From Guillardia theta CCMP2712 (taxonomy: Eukaryota; Cryptophyceae; Pyrenomonadales; Geminigeraceae): DNA of 64,000 nucleotides. The first letter of the stretch is position 1. Every line of letters begins with the position of its first letter. Position numbers and translations under genes: made by a program. The DNA is taken from contig NW_005434636.1 in NCBI RefSeq assembly GCF_000315625.1, positions 207,298 through 271,297 of the forward strand. The letters run 5' to 3'. This document shows, piece after piece, positions 41,622 through 54,425 of this stretch. The notes beneath the pieces were generated by a model that did not search any database, was not told where the DNA came from, and saw only the letters and a list, made by a program, of their open reading frames with translations.

Positions 41622-44600
41622 ATGGAGTCGCAAAGAGCGCTGGCTGCTGCGAATCTGTTCATCGCAGGTACCTTGTGCCCTGAATTCCCAGTAGGATTGT
41701 TTGATGGGATGGCAGCGCTGGAATACAATGATCTGAGCTGCGAGGAAGGATTTTATCGACTTGATCACGATGCTGATGGATTCCTCTCGTTGGAGGTGAA
41801 AGAACAAAAACTCCCTGCTTCATGCGCTCACCACTGTGTTACCTTTGTCTTGGATCCTTTCTTTCTTGCACATCCCATGAACATGCAAGCGTCTGATCTG
41901 TTCGTAGGACTTGATGGATGCTTCAGAAGAGCTTGATCTTGGTCTCGCTTTGGAAGACATCAAAATCTTCTACCATGCCATGAGCGAGGTTGTTTCCCTT
42001 TGAACTTGACACCCTTGTTGAAGATGTCATTCCATACAGCGAGGAGAGCTTATCGAACTCGATCGATGGATAAAGTACATGTGGAGAGACAACCCCAAAC
42101 AGATCTTGTTCGAGAAGATCCGATCACCAGGGCATGATAGCAACATGTTTGACAGCTCTCTCAGCGCTCAGACAAGACTGCATGAGTCGGATGGCGGGGA
42201 AGGTCGATTTTCGGATCAGCTCGAAAGTAAGCTTGTTTTCTGGGAGAGGGATTGTGTCATTTGAGGTCATTTCTTGGCAGAGAACAATTCTTCCATATCT
42301 TCAAGAAGCTTCAACCTGCTTGATTCCAGCCTGCACACAGAGGTCAACGAGTCCAGCACACAGACCGACGTGGTGGCTGAGGTAAGAACCGTGCCGTGAC
42401 GCGGCCGTTGCGCTCCTTGCTAAGATCGACCTGCTGAGATTGACCTTGGCTCGAAGGCATTGCGGCCTGTGCTGCCAGGAGATAGAGAAAGAGATCCCAA
42501 GGAAGTGGACAGGACACTGAAGATACAACTGAAGATGTCAAACAAGATGGACGAAGTGATACAAGTGGATGACTTTCAGAATCAGGTTTTGAGTTCTCGG
42601 CTGAATGACTTCGATGACCAGATTGCATTCTTTCCTTGTAGGTTGTTATGGACTGTTGTCAAGCGTTTTCCTTGCAAGCAGACACGTTCAGGATTGAAAA
42701 CGTCTTGTTTGGAAAGGAGATAATAATCAATTTGGCTTCGTTACCAGCGCCTACAGAGAGTCAAAGGCTCGATGCCCATCCGTTTTACAAGGTTATCGTT
42801 GTTGTCATCTGTGATGGGGATGGTGAAGTTGAATTCACAGCAAATCGTCAACAAACTTGAAGAGGACTCGAACGCGTTGACGGGAGGGAAATTTACCAAA
42901 TATGCAACGTCGTTGAGAATGTTCACAAGCTCCTCCAATGATCCCGTCGGGGAATCATCTGATACCTTCGTGATGAAGCTGGCTCCTGCCCATAGCCTCT
43001 CGACTTCACTGCAAGAGACAGATCTGACCAAGATGTTGGCGGAACAGGTGACGAGGTCTGCTGTGGAGATGAGGGTTGATGTAAGTGCAGGAACAGTTGG
43101 TGAAGTCATTGAAGTCAATTGTGGACAAGAGTCGATCCATCGATTCTCTTTCTTTCGGTTTGCTCTCTGCATTGAATCAATTCATAAAACTGATGCCAAG
43201 GTGTCCAGATTCGAGTAGAGTAGAAGATCGTAGCTCTGAGAGCAGGCGAGATTCTCTGAGGGTGAGAGCTGTTCTTTTCAATCGCCAGTATGACATGTCT
43301 CGTGCTCTGACGTTCTTTGACAGGAGGTTGGAAGAGACAGGGTGGAGGATACGCGCGATAGCTACCAGGATTACAGGAAGGTGGAGAAGAACTATCACGT
43401 TCAGGTTGCTGCAGAGGGTTCACCCTATCATGGCCACTCGATCTCAGCCGACACTCCGAGCAACAGGAGACGACTGGAGGGTGGGGGGGAGGAATGGGAG
43501 AAAGGGTGGGGACAAATCAGCCACCATGGCAACTCATCATCAGCTTTCGGCTCGCAACGAGTTGATCGTAATGGCGTATCGACTTTCGCCGACCTGCCCG
43601 CTCACCACACGTCTCGACCAGACGCTCAACGGTCAGACCCTGTCAAGTCATGGCGGGATGGGAACTCGGCTGATTGGGACAAGGACAATTTGTTCGCAAA
43701 GAACCCTCAGCAGGAGATCTTCCGTGGGTTGAGCGTGGGCGACCTCAACGAGCTGAGGAGCGTGAAGTATGGGGAAGACATTGAGAGTGCGATCTCGCTC
43801 GCTATGGTTCGACTGTCCTGTTCAACTTGTGAGTTTGTTCTGACTGTCCGGTTGCAGAGGTATGAAAGTCTGAGAAGAATCCATGAGTCCAAGGCCGAAT
43901 ATAGCGCCAAGAAGATGGCAGAGGTTTGTTTCATCCGTTGACAATCAATGTTCGATCGTCATTGTATCATAACACTTCCTGTCTTTCAGGTGTGTAACGC
44001 TCGTGACAACGGCCGTTTTGATGAACTTTCGAGAGAGAGAGCTTCACCATCTTTATCTGCAACACAGACAAAGAAAACCGAGCCCTCAACACGTAAAAGT
44101 GGACAAGTTGTCCTTGGGAATGACGGCAACAACCCGAAGAGACGGATCTATTTCAGCACGAGGTATCAAACATCCGGCAGGAGAGACGCAGGTGAAGGAG
44201 ATGGGAACAAGATACTGCAGACAAGACATGCTGAGGGCAACAAGATCCCTTTCAACAGCAACAGCGCCCCCGAGCTCCCAGTTGCAGATCCGATCCGATG
44301 GCCATGGCAGTCGGAGAAGCAGGAGCGGCTTGAATTCCCCTGGAACGCTCTGCAGGAGGAGCTCAAGGGGGTCGGGTCGGGCGAGAGGGACAGTCAGAAG
44401 GAGATTGATCGCATCTTCAACCTGCACTACAAGGACGTGTCGAGCAGTAAAGTCTCCCTTGCAGATCTCAGGAGGCACCCGCAGGAGAAAGTCAGGGAGG
44501 AGGTGAAAGTTTCCATGGAGGAGACCAACCTTTCGGTGCCCCGCGCCCGGTTGCTTGCGAGGACTGCTCAGCTGTCCCTTGAGGAAGAGGAAAAGAGGTG

Positions 44601-45428
44601 AAGTGAAATCCTCTCCTCTCCTCTCCTCTCCTCTCCTCTCCTCTCCTCTCCTCTCCTCTCCTCTCCTCTCCTCTCCTCTCCTCTCCTCTCCTCTCCTCTC
44701 CTCTCCTCTCCTCTCCTCTATCCTTGCTCTCTTGTCCGCCATGCATGCGCTGCTTGCCCTGTCGTCATTCCTGCTCCTCCTGCTCGCATCGACTCCGTTT
44801 GAGAAGTTCCTCGCAGAGCTTTGAGGGAGCGGGACGATCTGTTCACCAGCGAAGACGAGCACTGGATGTACGATGCTGATACCACATCATGCCAGGAAGG
44901 ATGGGGAAGAGAGGACAGACCAAGGGAGGGGAGAGGGCAGGAGAGGAAGAAGCCGGGGATAGAGGAGGAGCAGGAGGAGGAAGGGAGGGAGGGAGGCGGG
45001 GAGGGCCAAGAGATCAAACTTGACAGAGTGTACGGAGTTTCAAGTAGCAGGTCCCATTGCCCTCCGCTCCTCTCCCACAGGGGGTCGATAGTTCACAGCT
45101 GCGGCCATGTCAACCTGGTTCTGAATCTCCGGGCTCAAGAACAGGTTGAAGGAGGGGGAGGAGGAGGAGGAGGAGGAGGAAAGGAGCGGGGAGAAGGAGA
45201 GGAGGACGAAGACCAAGGACAGGGTGGAGGGAGGAGGAGGAGGAGGAGGAGGAGGAGGAGGAGGAGGAGGTGTGATATTTCTTCTCAGTTTCACTTCTCA
45301 TCTCACCTGGCTCCTATCTCTTGTTCGTGTCTGCACTCTGACGGAAAGATTGTAGCCACTGCAGAGTCTGCAGACATCCCCATGTAAGTTGAGGAGAATG
45401 AGAAAGTTGATGAGGTTGTTGTTGTTGT

Positions 45429-45499
<71 letters not shown>

Positions 45500-45558
45500 T
45501 TTCTTGGGGCTGCAGCTGTTGAAGAAGAAGAAGGAGAAGTTGTTGTTGTTGTTGTTGT

Positions 45559-45601
<43 letters not shown>

Positions 45602-48600
45602 AATGATGATGATGATGATGATGATGATGATGGGGCAGCAATGATTTCACAACTAACGAGGAATTCAGAATCATCGTATGGGATTGTGAGATGATGATGG
45701 CGATATCTAGACTCCGACCAACTCACCGCAAGAGCATCACGTGTATGAACTTCTCAACGGAAGATGACTTGCTTGTCTCTGTTGCTTCGGATGAGTTCAA
45801 CTCCATCACCCTCTGGGATTGGAAGAGTGCAAGCAAAGTCGCCCATGTCTTTGGATCGAAAGAGAAGGTAAGAATAGGTGGCAGTGGTGGTGATGGTAGA
45901 GATTGCATAATTCTTAATGGAGATAGTGACGAAGAAGAAGCTGTTGATGGCGATGATGATGATGATGATGATGAATCGATATGTGCATGTCAAATACAGA
46001 AGAAATGTAGAAATCATTCACTCACTGACTTTCCTGCTCATTTTCCTCATTCTCGCAGATCCTGTCGGTGACATTCTTGAAACGCAACTCGTCCTTCATG
46101 ACATGCGGGGACCGACACCTCAAGGTCTGGAAGGTGGAACAACACGACCTGGACACCTCAAGAGCTTTCATCAAGAACAAGTCGACTGAGAGCTTACAAG
46201 ACATGCAGACATACAAACTCGTTGGAAGAAAGGGAAATCTTGTTGACATGTCCTCTGTCTTCCTCTGCTGCCTCCATTCTCAGTTCGGCCTCGTTGCTGG
46301 AACTTCTGCTGGGGACCTGGTCGTCTGGGAGGAGGAGGACTTGCGAGTGCGGCTGGTGGTTCCAGCACATCAGGGGCAAGTCCTGGGAGCGACGAGCTGG
46401 CAAGATGTGAGGAGACGATGGAGGGAGGAGAGAAGGAGGGGAGAGACAGGCTGCTGAGGAGGAGAAGGGCACGGATATGCAGAGGATGAGTAGGGGTGGA
46501 GAGGGGAGAGAGGAGAGCGGGAGGAGCGGGGGGGGTGAAGTTTTATTTGTTGACCGTACAAGCTGCAGGACAACTTCATCTCTTACGGTCAAGACCGCAT
46601 GATCCGATCATGGACATTCGGGTTGCTCTGAACGCTTCTCACCCCCTGCTCCGACTGAAAGGTCATGCAGACATGACGCGAAACTTTCCTGCTCGTTCTC
46701 GATTTCGCTGTTCGAGAAGGTTTCAGATCACCTTGCTGTTACAGCGAGGCACATGGACGTTAACGACATGAGGTCAGCTGTCATCATGCTTTCCTTTTGC
46801 AATGAGAGATTGACATTCCTCTCAGAGTTGTCTTGAACGCAAACTCGACCAAGGTGGAACAACTGTGCGTTCTTGCACGCTGATGATGGAGATCGCAGGA
46901 GGGAGGGGACAAGGTCAACATCGAGAGCTGCTCTGTAGCAGGAGACGAGCTGCTTGTCTGCACAACCAAAAAGCAGGTTGATATGGTCGACTTGTCAATT
47001 AGATTACCTCTCACGTTCGTCTCTCGTATGATAGTGGATACTCGTCAATCTCGATGACATCGCGGGTAACCTGAAAAACTTCTCACTTCCTCTCTGTCCT
47101 GCCCTGCCCTCCTCTCATTCATTTCTCTTGACTTCTGCAGAGCATATCATTTGCTTTCATACCTCGACTCTGATGTCTCGTTTCGACTTTATCTCCGGTT
47201 GAGTTCTCTGGCAGACGTTTCTACTCCCTCCGACCTCCCATACAAGACTGTCACAGACGGAGTTGGCGGGCAAGTTTCAAGTCTTGATGTCTTCACGGAC
47301 GATAACCAGCAGTTGAGATTTCTCTCTCTCTCGGATCGGGGGATTATCAAGATGTGGAAGGTGAGAAGTGAAAAAAAATCAAAAAACATGCCGATGAGGG
47401 AGATTGTAATGACGAACAATTGTTATGACAAACTTGCTTGTTTTCATCGGCTGACGACGTTGAACGTGGATCGCTAACACGTGAAACTGCTGCGAGATTG
47501 TTGGGCTTTTGTCGGATCGTACATGTCATGATGACGTTTCTGATATCAATGTAGGAAGGGGATGTGAAGGGAGAACAGATTTTGCCTTCATATACCAAGA
47601 GGGGGGCGACCTCGATCGCCTGCTGCGTAGTCCCATCTCCTGCCAACACCATGTTCCTGCTCGCTGTCTCCTACGAGGATTCATCCATCATTGTCTTCGA
47701 CCTGGCCTCGAGGGCGATCTTGTCGGATCTTCGAGTTACCAACATGTCATTGCCACCCCGTGACTTGCTCATCTGTGATGTTGACGTCATCGTCTTCAGG
47801 TTTGCAAAGATCGCCTTCCTGAAGTTCGACTTGTTGAGAGACGCCAGGTGAGATCGTGACATGTTCATTCTTGAGCTGCTCACTCTCCCTCTCTCTCTCT
47901 TTCTCCCTCACTTTTCCTTCTCCTTCTCCCTCTCCCTCTCCCTCTCATCTCTTCCACCTTCTGCTTCCTCTTCCTCTACAGGCTGGTCGTGGGCATGGAG
48001 GACGGAGCGATCCTTGTTTACTCCTCCTCCTCCTCCTCACACGACCGATTCCTAAGAGAATGGACGACTCGGCTGCTGCCCCGCCTCCCTTCGGTGTGTG
48101 GAGGAAGGGGGGGGTGGGGAGGAGAATGGAGGCTGAGTTAGCTTCAGGTGGAACCGCTGGGAAGGGTAGAGCGAGCTGACTGGAGCAGCAGCGGAAATTT
48201 CTTGCGAGCGTGCGGGGGAGGACAGGAGAAAGGGAGAAACGACGAGATGGGGAGGGGAGAGGAGAAGGGGAGAGGGGAAAGTGGGAGCAGGAGGGACTGG
48301 CTGGCTGTTTGGCGGCTGCCGCAGGGAGAAGAAGCAGCTGTGCTGGTGTTGGCGCGCGCTAGTGGCTCGCAGAAGATCTTTGAGGCAGCTGACTTCTACG
48401 CGTTGAGAAAGGTGATGGAGATGAAACGAGCGAGAAGAGGGAGAGCGAGAGGACAGCGAGGGAGAGGGGGGGGAGGAGGAGCGAGCGAGGGGGGGNNNNN
48501 NNNNNNNNNNNNNNNNNNNNNNNNNNNNNNNNNNNNNNNNNNNNNNNNNNNNNNNNNNNNNNNNNNNNNNNNNNNNNNNNNNNNNNNNNNNNNNNCCGGT

Positions 48601-49207
48601 GAGGGACATAAAGTTAAGTGATGATTGTTTTCTCTGGACATGTGGTATGTTCTCTTGGCAGCCGGGAATCTTTCTGTTCCCCCATGCTCCATTATCCAGT
48701 TTCAGGTTGTCCTTGTTGAGTTCAGTTCCACCGATGGAGATTGTGGGGCGTTTGCAAACAGTGGGGGATCAATCTTTCTCCTGCGGAAGCTCAAGGCAAG
48801 GGAAGAAGCCCTTGGGGGGGGGAGGTGATGTACTTGGGCAGAAGAACGAAGCCGCCAAAAGCAAGAATGGGAGGAGAGATGGGAAGAAGCTTTTGTTCGC
48901 AAGTTTCATGCGCCCTCCCGGACAGATGGTGATATTTTTTTTTTCCCCCCTTTTTGACCATGTCGTAATTTTTCGCAGGACGCAAGTCCTTTTCTCCCAT
49001 TTCCTTTATTCCCCCCCCCTTTTTCCACCGCCCCCCCCCCCCCACCTCCCCCTCCTCCTCCTCCTCCTCCTCCTCCTCCTCCTCTTCTACCTCCTGTTTC
49101 ATACTGATGGCTTCCGCAAGGTCTCGGGTGTAATCATGGGGAAGAAGGACCAGCTGTTTACATGGAGCAAGCAAGAAGGATGTATCTTCCAGTGGACTAG
49201 GAGATGA
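41622..49207 (+). CDS. EF-hand plus HELP/WD40 (EML-type) fusion protein
   Basis: 5' exons close in phase: 41622-41667, 41716-41795, 41908-41988, then from 42040. N-terminal EF-hand (DHDADGFLSLE) and the LDRWIKYMWRD module are shared with the gene at 38273. Middle exons (42450-43100, 43330-43930, 43990-44597) encode polar, probably disordered regions. The exon ending 44597 joins across a 219-bp CTCTC intron to 44817 (EEEKR then ALRERDDLFTSEDEHWMYD), so the two halves are one gene. A HELP-like segment follows (IKLDRVYGVSS, GSIVHSCGHVNLVLNL), then WD40 blades: APISCSCLHSDGKIVATAES, SITCMNFSTEDDLLVSVASD with ITLWDW, SFMTCGDRHLKVWKV, GLVAGTSAGDLVVWEE, DNFISYGQDRMIRSWTFGLL, GMEDGAILVYSS and a final LFTWSKQEGCIFQW. 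EML-type propellers bind microtubules, so a cytoskeletal or axonemal role is inferred. Exons between 46400 and 49200 are approximate and one N gap falls inside. Confidence 0.78.
44611..44720. repeat. (CTCTC)n microsatellite in an intron of the EF-hand/WD40 gene
   Basis: A 110-bp near-perfect pentamer array filling half of the intron 44598-44816. The pentamer on the opposite strand (GAGAG) also occurs at 18192 and 29370, and CTCTC at 53907. Confidence 0.92.
45429..45632. repeat. (GAT)n/(GTT)n microsatellites in an intron
   Basis: Two GAT arrays (45436-45499 and 45559-45632) with GTT stretches. They lie in the intron between the exon ending about 45382 and the one starting about 45671 of the EF-hand/WD40 gene. 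A GGA array at 45233-45271 lies in the preceding intron. Confidence 0.9.
48496..48595. other. Assembly gap (100 N)
   Basis: Run of exactly 100 N inside the WD40 part of the EF-hand/WD40 gene; probably a gap of unknown true size. Confidence 1.
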
Positions 49208-49311
49208 CAAGTGAAGAATGACGTCTCCACTTACACGCACAATCGCATTCACAATCTGTCCATCGAACTTTCATTGTCGATCGTTGATGCTAGTTTACAA
49301 AGAGCACTTCG

Positions 49312-52300
49312 TCATTCCTGCATGCTCAATCCAAGTTTCGACTCGAGCCATCGGATCTGAGCTTCTTGGCCTACCAGCAGCCATCACACGCTCCTCCTCC
49401 TCCTCCTCCTCTTCCTCCTCCTCCCGCTCACCTTGTATCCTCACTCTGTCCCACTCCCTGTACGGGACCCGCACGCATCGAACTCCGAGCGCATGCAGAC
49501 AGAAAGTCTTGAGCGATGTAGAGCCGTCCACTTGCTCCGTGCCTGCGATTTCCCACCTTATTTTTCTCCTCCCTTCCCTTCCCTTCCCTTCCCTTCCCTT
49601 CCCTTCCCTTCCCTTCCCTTCCCTTCCCTTCCCTTCCCTTCCCTTCCCTTCCCTTCCCTTCCCTTCCCTTCCCTTCCCTTCCCTTCCCTTCCCTCCTCTC
49701 TCTCTTCTCCTCCCCTGTCTCCTCCTCTCATCTTCTCGTCCTGCTGCCCACCAGTCTCGAGGTCAACGACGTAGTGGGTGGGCCCATCAAACTCGATGCA
49801 GGTGTTCAGCTCTGAGGCTAGTCAGAAGTTTGACAAGCTGGGAAGCGACACCTGCCTGGCATCCAAATGTCCACCGTGTACCCCGAGTCCTCCAGCACGT
49901 GCTCCTCCTCCACGCTCCCGAGACGTCTTGCGCAGCGAGCGAGGGACTGGAGAGGTGAGAGGAGATGAGACGAGGCAACATGCATAGATGAGCCAAGAAG
50001 AGGGGAGGAGAGAAGAAGACAGCAAAGCAGCGACAGGAAGAGGAGAGGGAAGGAGTGATATCGCAATTACCGCTTGCGAGTCAGAGACTGAGTTGACATC
50101 TGAAGATGTTCTCATGAAGAAATCCTTGCACTCTTCCCTGCAAACTTCGATCAGCGTTTCGCCGCCTTCCCCCCCTCCCTCCGGCTCCAAGGGTGAGAAA
50201 GGTTTTACTTGAGCCTTTCACAATCTGGCACGCAACATCATCATCTGCTCTCCTCACATGCCATGTGCTCACCTGAGATGATCGCCGAGTCCTCCCCTTG
50301 CAGCAATGTCGACAGCTCTTCCCCAACAGCAGAGAGACTCAGGAAGAACAGGTGAAGCTGATACTTGTCTGACTTGTCTAACCTGCCATGTCAATTCAGC
50401 CCTCACTGCTTCCTCCTCCTCCTCCCCTTCTTGTCTGCCAGTCCCGAGACCCCCAAAGCTGTTCTCAGCTAATGACATAGCTCTTCCTTCCACATTACCC
50501 CCCCCTCCCTTCCTCCTCCCTGGCGCCCTATCCCTCCCATCCTCCAATCTCCTTTGCCTTTCTCCTCTTCCTTCCTCCTCCAAAACCTCTGCTTCTCTCT
50601 TATCATCAGTCGCAAAATGTGAGCACACAAGGGAGCATCTGGTATTCTGGCAAGCAAGTCAGCACGTCTTGCACAGAGAGGAGGAGAAGGTATCGAGATG
50701 GACTAGGAAGAGAGCAGAGGAAAGAAGGGACAAGAGCGGCGAAGAGAAGACGGTAGAGAAAGGACGGGAGCAAACGAGAACCACTGAATCTGCCGGAGGG
50801 AAGCAAACGAGAGAGAAGCAGGAAGATCCACATGGATGGAAGGGAGAGCAAGGGAGGGAGGGAGGGAGGGAGGGAGGGAGGGAGGGAGGGAGGGAGGGAG
50901 GGAGGGAGGGAGGGAGGGAGGGAGGGAGGGAGCCGGGGGTTCAGAGGGAAGGGGCAGCACCTGAACACAGCGTGGGACCAGAGCAGGTTGCAGCAAGTCT
51001 GCATGTTCACATGCTGGTCGGGGAGGGAGAGGAAGAGGTCGTCGAGCTGGAGGAGCAGGTCGGTGCGGAGGAAGTTGACTTGCGCGAAGGAGGAGAGGAC
51101 GGAGGAGATGGAGAGCGAGTTGGCTCGAATCTTCTCGTTCTTGCTCATGGCAATGACTCTCTTGCCCAGCATGTAGAAGGTCTAAATGTAACTCAGAACG
51201 CCATCCGTACTTCCTCCCTCCGATCCCATTCCTCCTCCCTTCCCCTTCTCCCTGCTTCTCATTCCTTTATCCTCTTCCTGCACATTTACCTATCCTTCCC
51301 CGCCTGCTGCCTGCTTGAATCTGACAACTCCCTCTTCTGCCCCCTTCCCTCTCTCGCGCTTTCCAGTCCTCATTTTCTCGCACCTTGCTATGAAAGACCC
51401 TCATCTTTGCCATGGAGCTCAAGACATTCGCAACGTCTTGCCCAAAAGCTGATTCAAGATTCCTCTCCATGACGAAATGATTCATCAGCTTGCTCACGAG
51501 CTCCAAGTTTGTGTACCCTGGGCAACAAAAGATCGCCCCATCAGCTCAAAAGCGCAAACTCAAACAGCACACACCCAGCTGGGAAAAAGACCACATGATG
51601 GTAGCAATGTCTCTGGACCTCATGCTGGACAACAAGGAGCTTCGATCCATCTGCTCCACAAGACGTTGGAAAACCTGTCGATCTGCAATCTTCATCTTTG
51701 CCGATGACCAGATGACAGTAGCGATGTCCTGATAACAAACGATGAGTGAAGCCCCAAAGCAAAGGTCTGCTGTTGTCATGAGTGAATGTCTCACTTGTGA
51801 GTTGCAAGCAAACAACATCTCCTTTGTTAACAATGCGGTGCCGATGTGGAAAAACATGATCATCCTCTTCTTCAAGATTTCAAAGTCGCTGTCAAGAATC
51901 TGATCAAACAATGTTCAGAGGCTGACGTTTCATGTCGGTTTCGAAAACCTTTCCAATCTTTCCAACGTCAAGGCTGCGGCAACACTTGGCGTCAAAACCA
52001 TCTTCATAGTAGACAACATAGCTTCCATCCATATCTCCTGCAAGACAAGGAATCAGCGTCAACAACCACCTCTTCGATACTGCACCTTCACCCCCGATAA
52101 CCCCAAATCGAGGAACCTTGCTTTCTATCTGCACAACAACCATTTCGCCCCTCTCGAACTCTCTTGCCATGTAGCTGTAGTCCTCCTCCAATCTCCATGT
52201 GTGGGGAATTTCCATCCCAACCTATCACAGAAATCATCCAGCAGCGATGATCAACATTCGTCATCACCCTTGATTTCTCTTCCATGAGGAATTCCTTCCG

Positions 52301-53802
52301 GTTAAGAGGAAAACTTGCGAGAGCATTGAGAGAAAGCGCAACATGTCTTGACAACACAATCACTGAGATGAAACGCGATACAAGAGGCACAAACAAACAA
52401 CCTCGGCTCCAGGTCGTTCACGGCGTCACTGATCAAAGATGCAATCCTGACGACGAGCTGCTGGACTTGTTGAACATCTCGAAAGCCCTTGGCCTGCAAT
52501 GGCAGCTCTACAAGGCATCCTACAATAAGTTGACAACACCTGCCATTGCAGCCGCTTGAGGTTGTTGAGACATAGCGCCAAGTCTGTTGCAACAATGACA
52601 TCTCCTTCGATGCTCTTTGACTGCAAAGACAGTCAGCAACACCAAGATCAAATTCCATGACCAAGCACCAGGATGTCGACAAGTTCTTTGAGGTTTGATA
52701 TCTTGCTCAAGTTGTAAGTTATTCTCTTCTTCTTGGTCTTGCTTGAGATCTGAGCCTCTCTACACCAATGATCAGACGATAAGCACGTCGATGTCAAGCA
52801 AACCGGGATCGAAGAATGTTTGTCGGAACGTTGTACTGAAATTCTCGGAGGAGTTTCATAACATCGTCAGCTTGATCCTTTGCCATGATGGCTTCATCGA
52901 TGAGAGCATGTTGTGAGATGATCTTCTTGAAGTCCGCGGACTTGTCCTCGAGCTCTTGTATGATATCTTTCAGTCGCAACTGCACTTGCTCAATGTATCT
53001 GAGGTCATCATTATCAGGGTTTGCAATCCCGAGGAGCCTCCTTGCTTCTTTGATCTGAATGTCTGATTCGAAGATCGCCTCCTTGAGATCTTCAGTCACA
53101 ACCGCTGACCGGTCCGTCAGCTCACTGCCCCCAACTGCCTGCGGAGCGTGGGGGGGCATGCTCGAGATATTGAGGGCACCATCGTCGAACTTGGCTACCG
53201 GTCTCTTGGACCCAAGATCAACGGGCAGGTTGTACTGGATAGCCCGCAAGTGCTCCATCATATCATCTAGACTGTTTCCCAGTCCCTGTGAGCTCTGTTC
53301 CGCCTCCCATCGCCCAGCAAGAGACTCCAGCGCTCGAAGTCGCATCGTGACCTCGTCCTTCGTGATCACCTGTGAAGAAGCATCACTCCTTGAGAACATC
53401 GTGGACCATCTCAACCTCGGATGCTAGCAGAGATCGAGACCTCTCGAGTTCTTGCTCGATCTCACACTTAAGATCGTCCGTCCCGTCGTGGCCGGAGGAT
53501 CTTGACTTGGTGAACATACCAGGGATGATTCTGTGATGGTGCCTGGCGGGTGTATAAAGTCATGGGTCTGCGGGAGTGACAATCGAGACATGCACACACC
53601 TGTTGTTTCCGCGTTTGAAGTCGTTGAAGGCAAAATGAGAAACATGGCAGTGCTGCAAGTTCGAGAAGATACTGGTGGAAGGAGGAGAGCTCGTGAAGAG
53701 AAGCTCTTTGACGATCTGGAATACAATCGGAGTGGAAGGATCAAGACGGCAGAACCATGTGAGGACGAACAAGAGTGTTTTCAGTGACGCGAACCCTTCC
53801 AT
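49312..53802 (-). CDS. RAP-domain protein with helical repeats (organelle RNA-binding type)
   Basis: The C-terminal RAP domain is clear: EEEHVLEDSGYTVDIWMP, then NTCIEFDGPTHYVVDL, then DGSTSLKTFCLHALGVRCVR with VPYREWDRV, then the last exon 49364-49312 (EAQIRWLESKLGLSMQE, TGA). RAP domains occur in FASTK- and OPR-type proteins that process RNA in mitochondria and plastids. Upstream exons carry repeating helical units with the family's look: DIATVIWSSAKMKIADRQVF, DIATIMWSFSQLG, DVANVLSSMAKMRVFHSK, SISSVLSSFAQVNFLR. Between 51900 and 52215 there is an unrelated-looking beta-rich segment (GEMVVVQIESKVPRFGVIGG). The 5' exons (53414-52794 and the ones before) are coiled coil; GAG at about 53412 joins over a 46-bp intron. 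A first ATG at 53802 (MEGFASLKTLLFVLT) would give a targeting-like N-terminus. The 5' part could be a separate gene. Confidence 0.75.
49566..49695. repeat. (CCCTT)n microsatellite in a RAP-gene intron
   Basis: About 25 copies of ccctt/cttcc pentamer between two RAP-domain exons. A GGGA array at 50846-50931 lies in another intron. Confidence 0.92.
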
Positions 53803-54425
53803 TGCGATTCAGGCGATTACAGTGTGCTGTCGATACTGACCGAGCTTCATCTCATTTCACATGGTGCCCTCTCATCAGTTCTGAACCTAGATACCTATCT
53901 CTTCCTCTCCTCTCCTCTCCTCTCCTCTCCTCTCCTCTCCTCTCCTCTCCTCTTCTACATCGGTCTGACAGCATTGTTTCACACTTTGTCTGGTCGATTT
54001 CACGTCCGCAATGCACCCTCTCATCCCCCTCATTCACAGGTAACGTGATGGCGGTCCAGATCCAGACCGCCGCATCCTATGTCTTCTGCCGCATCGGTGG
54101 GTCTGGATGGCGGTGTGAGCCACAAGTGCGACCCTCTCAGCTCCAAGTTTAATGATCGCCTGATGCACGCCTTCCTCTAGGCTCCGCAGTTACCAGTCGC
54201 TTCCTGCCGCCACTTCCCTCCGAGGCTTCTATCCTCAGCTTCCCGTCCACATACTTCCCTGTAGCTGCCTCCTCAAACGCTCTCCTGTGCTTGTCTCCTT
54301 CGCCCCTGGCAAGCTTCTTAGTCCTCCTCCTCTTCATCTTCCCCTCCTCATGTCTTGCCTTGCTTGAAAGAACCGGCAGTAGCTCCTTCCATCCCTCGAG
54401 TACACGTCCACAAATGGCCATCCAT
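53803..54425. other. Intergenic region with a (CTCTC)n array
   Basis: 53907-53953 is a perfect pentamer array. A minus ORF at 54149-54421 (basic, KMKRRRTKKLARGEG) could be an exon but has no splice support. Confidence 0.5.

Noticed and set aside
44820-45390. A separate gene starting at an ATG near 44821
   Set aside because: The exon joins in perfect phase to the upstream exon ending 44597 (EEEKR to ALRERDD), so it is internal to the EF-hand/WD40 gene.
49433-49774. Phe/Pro/Ser-rich ORF on the plus strand
   Set aside because: Translation of the CCCTT pentamer array in a RAP-gene intron.
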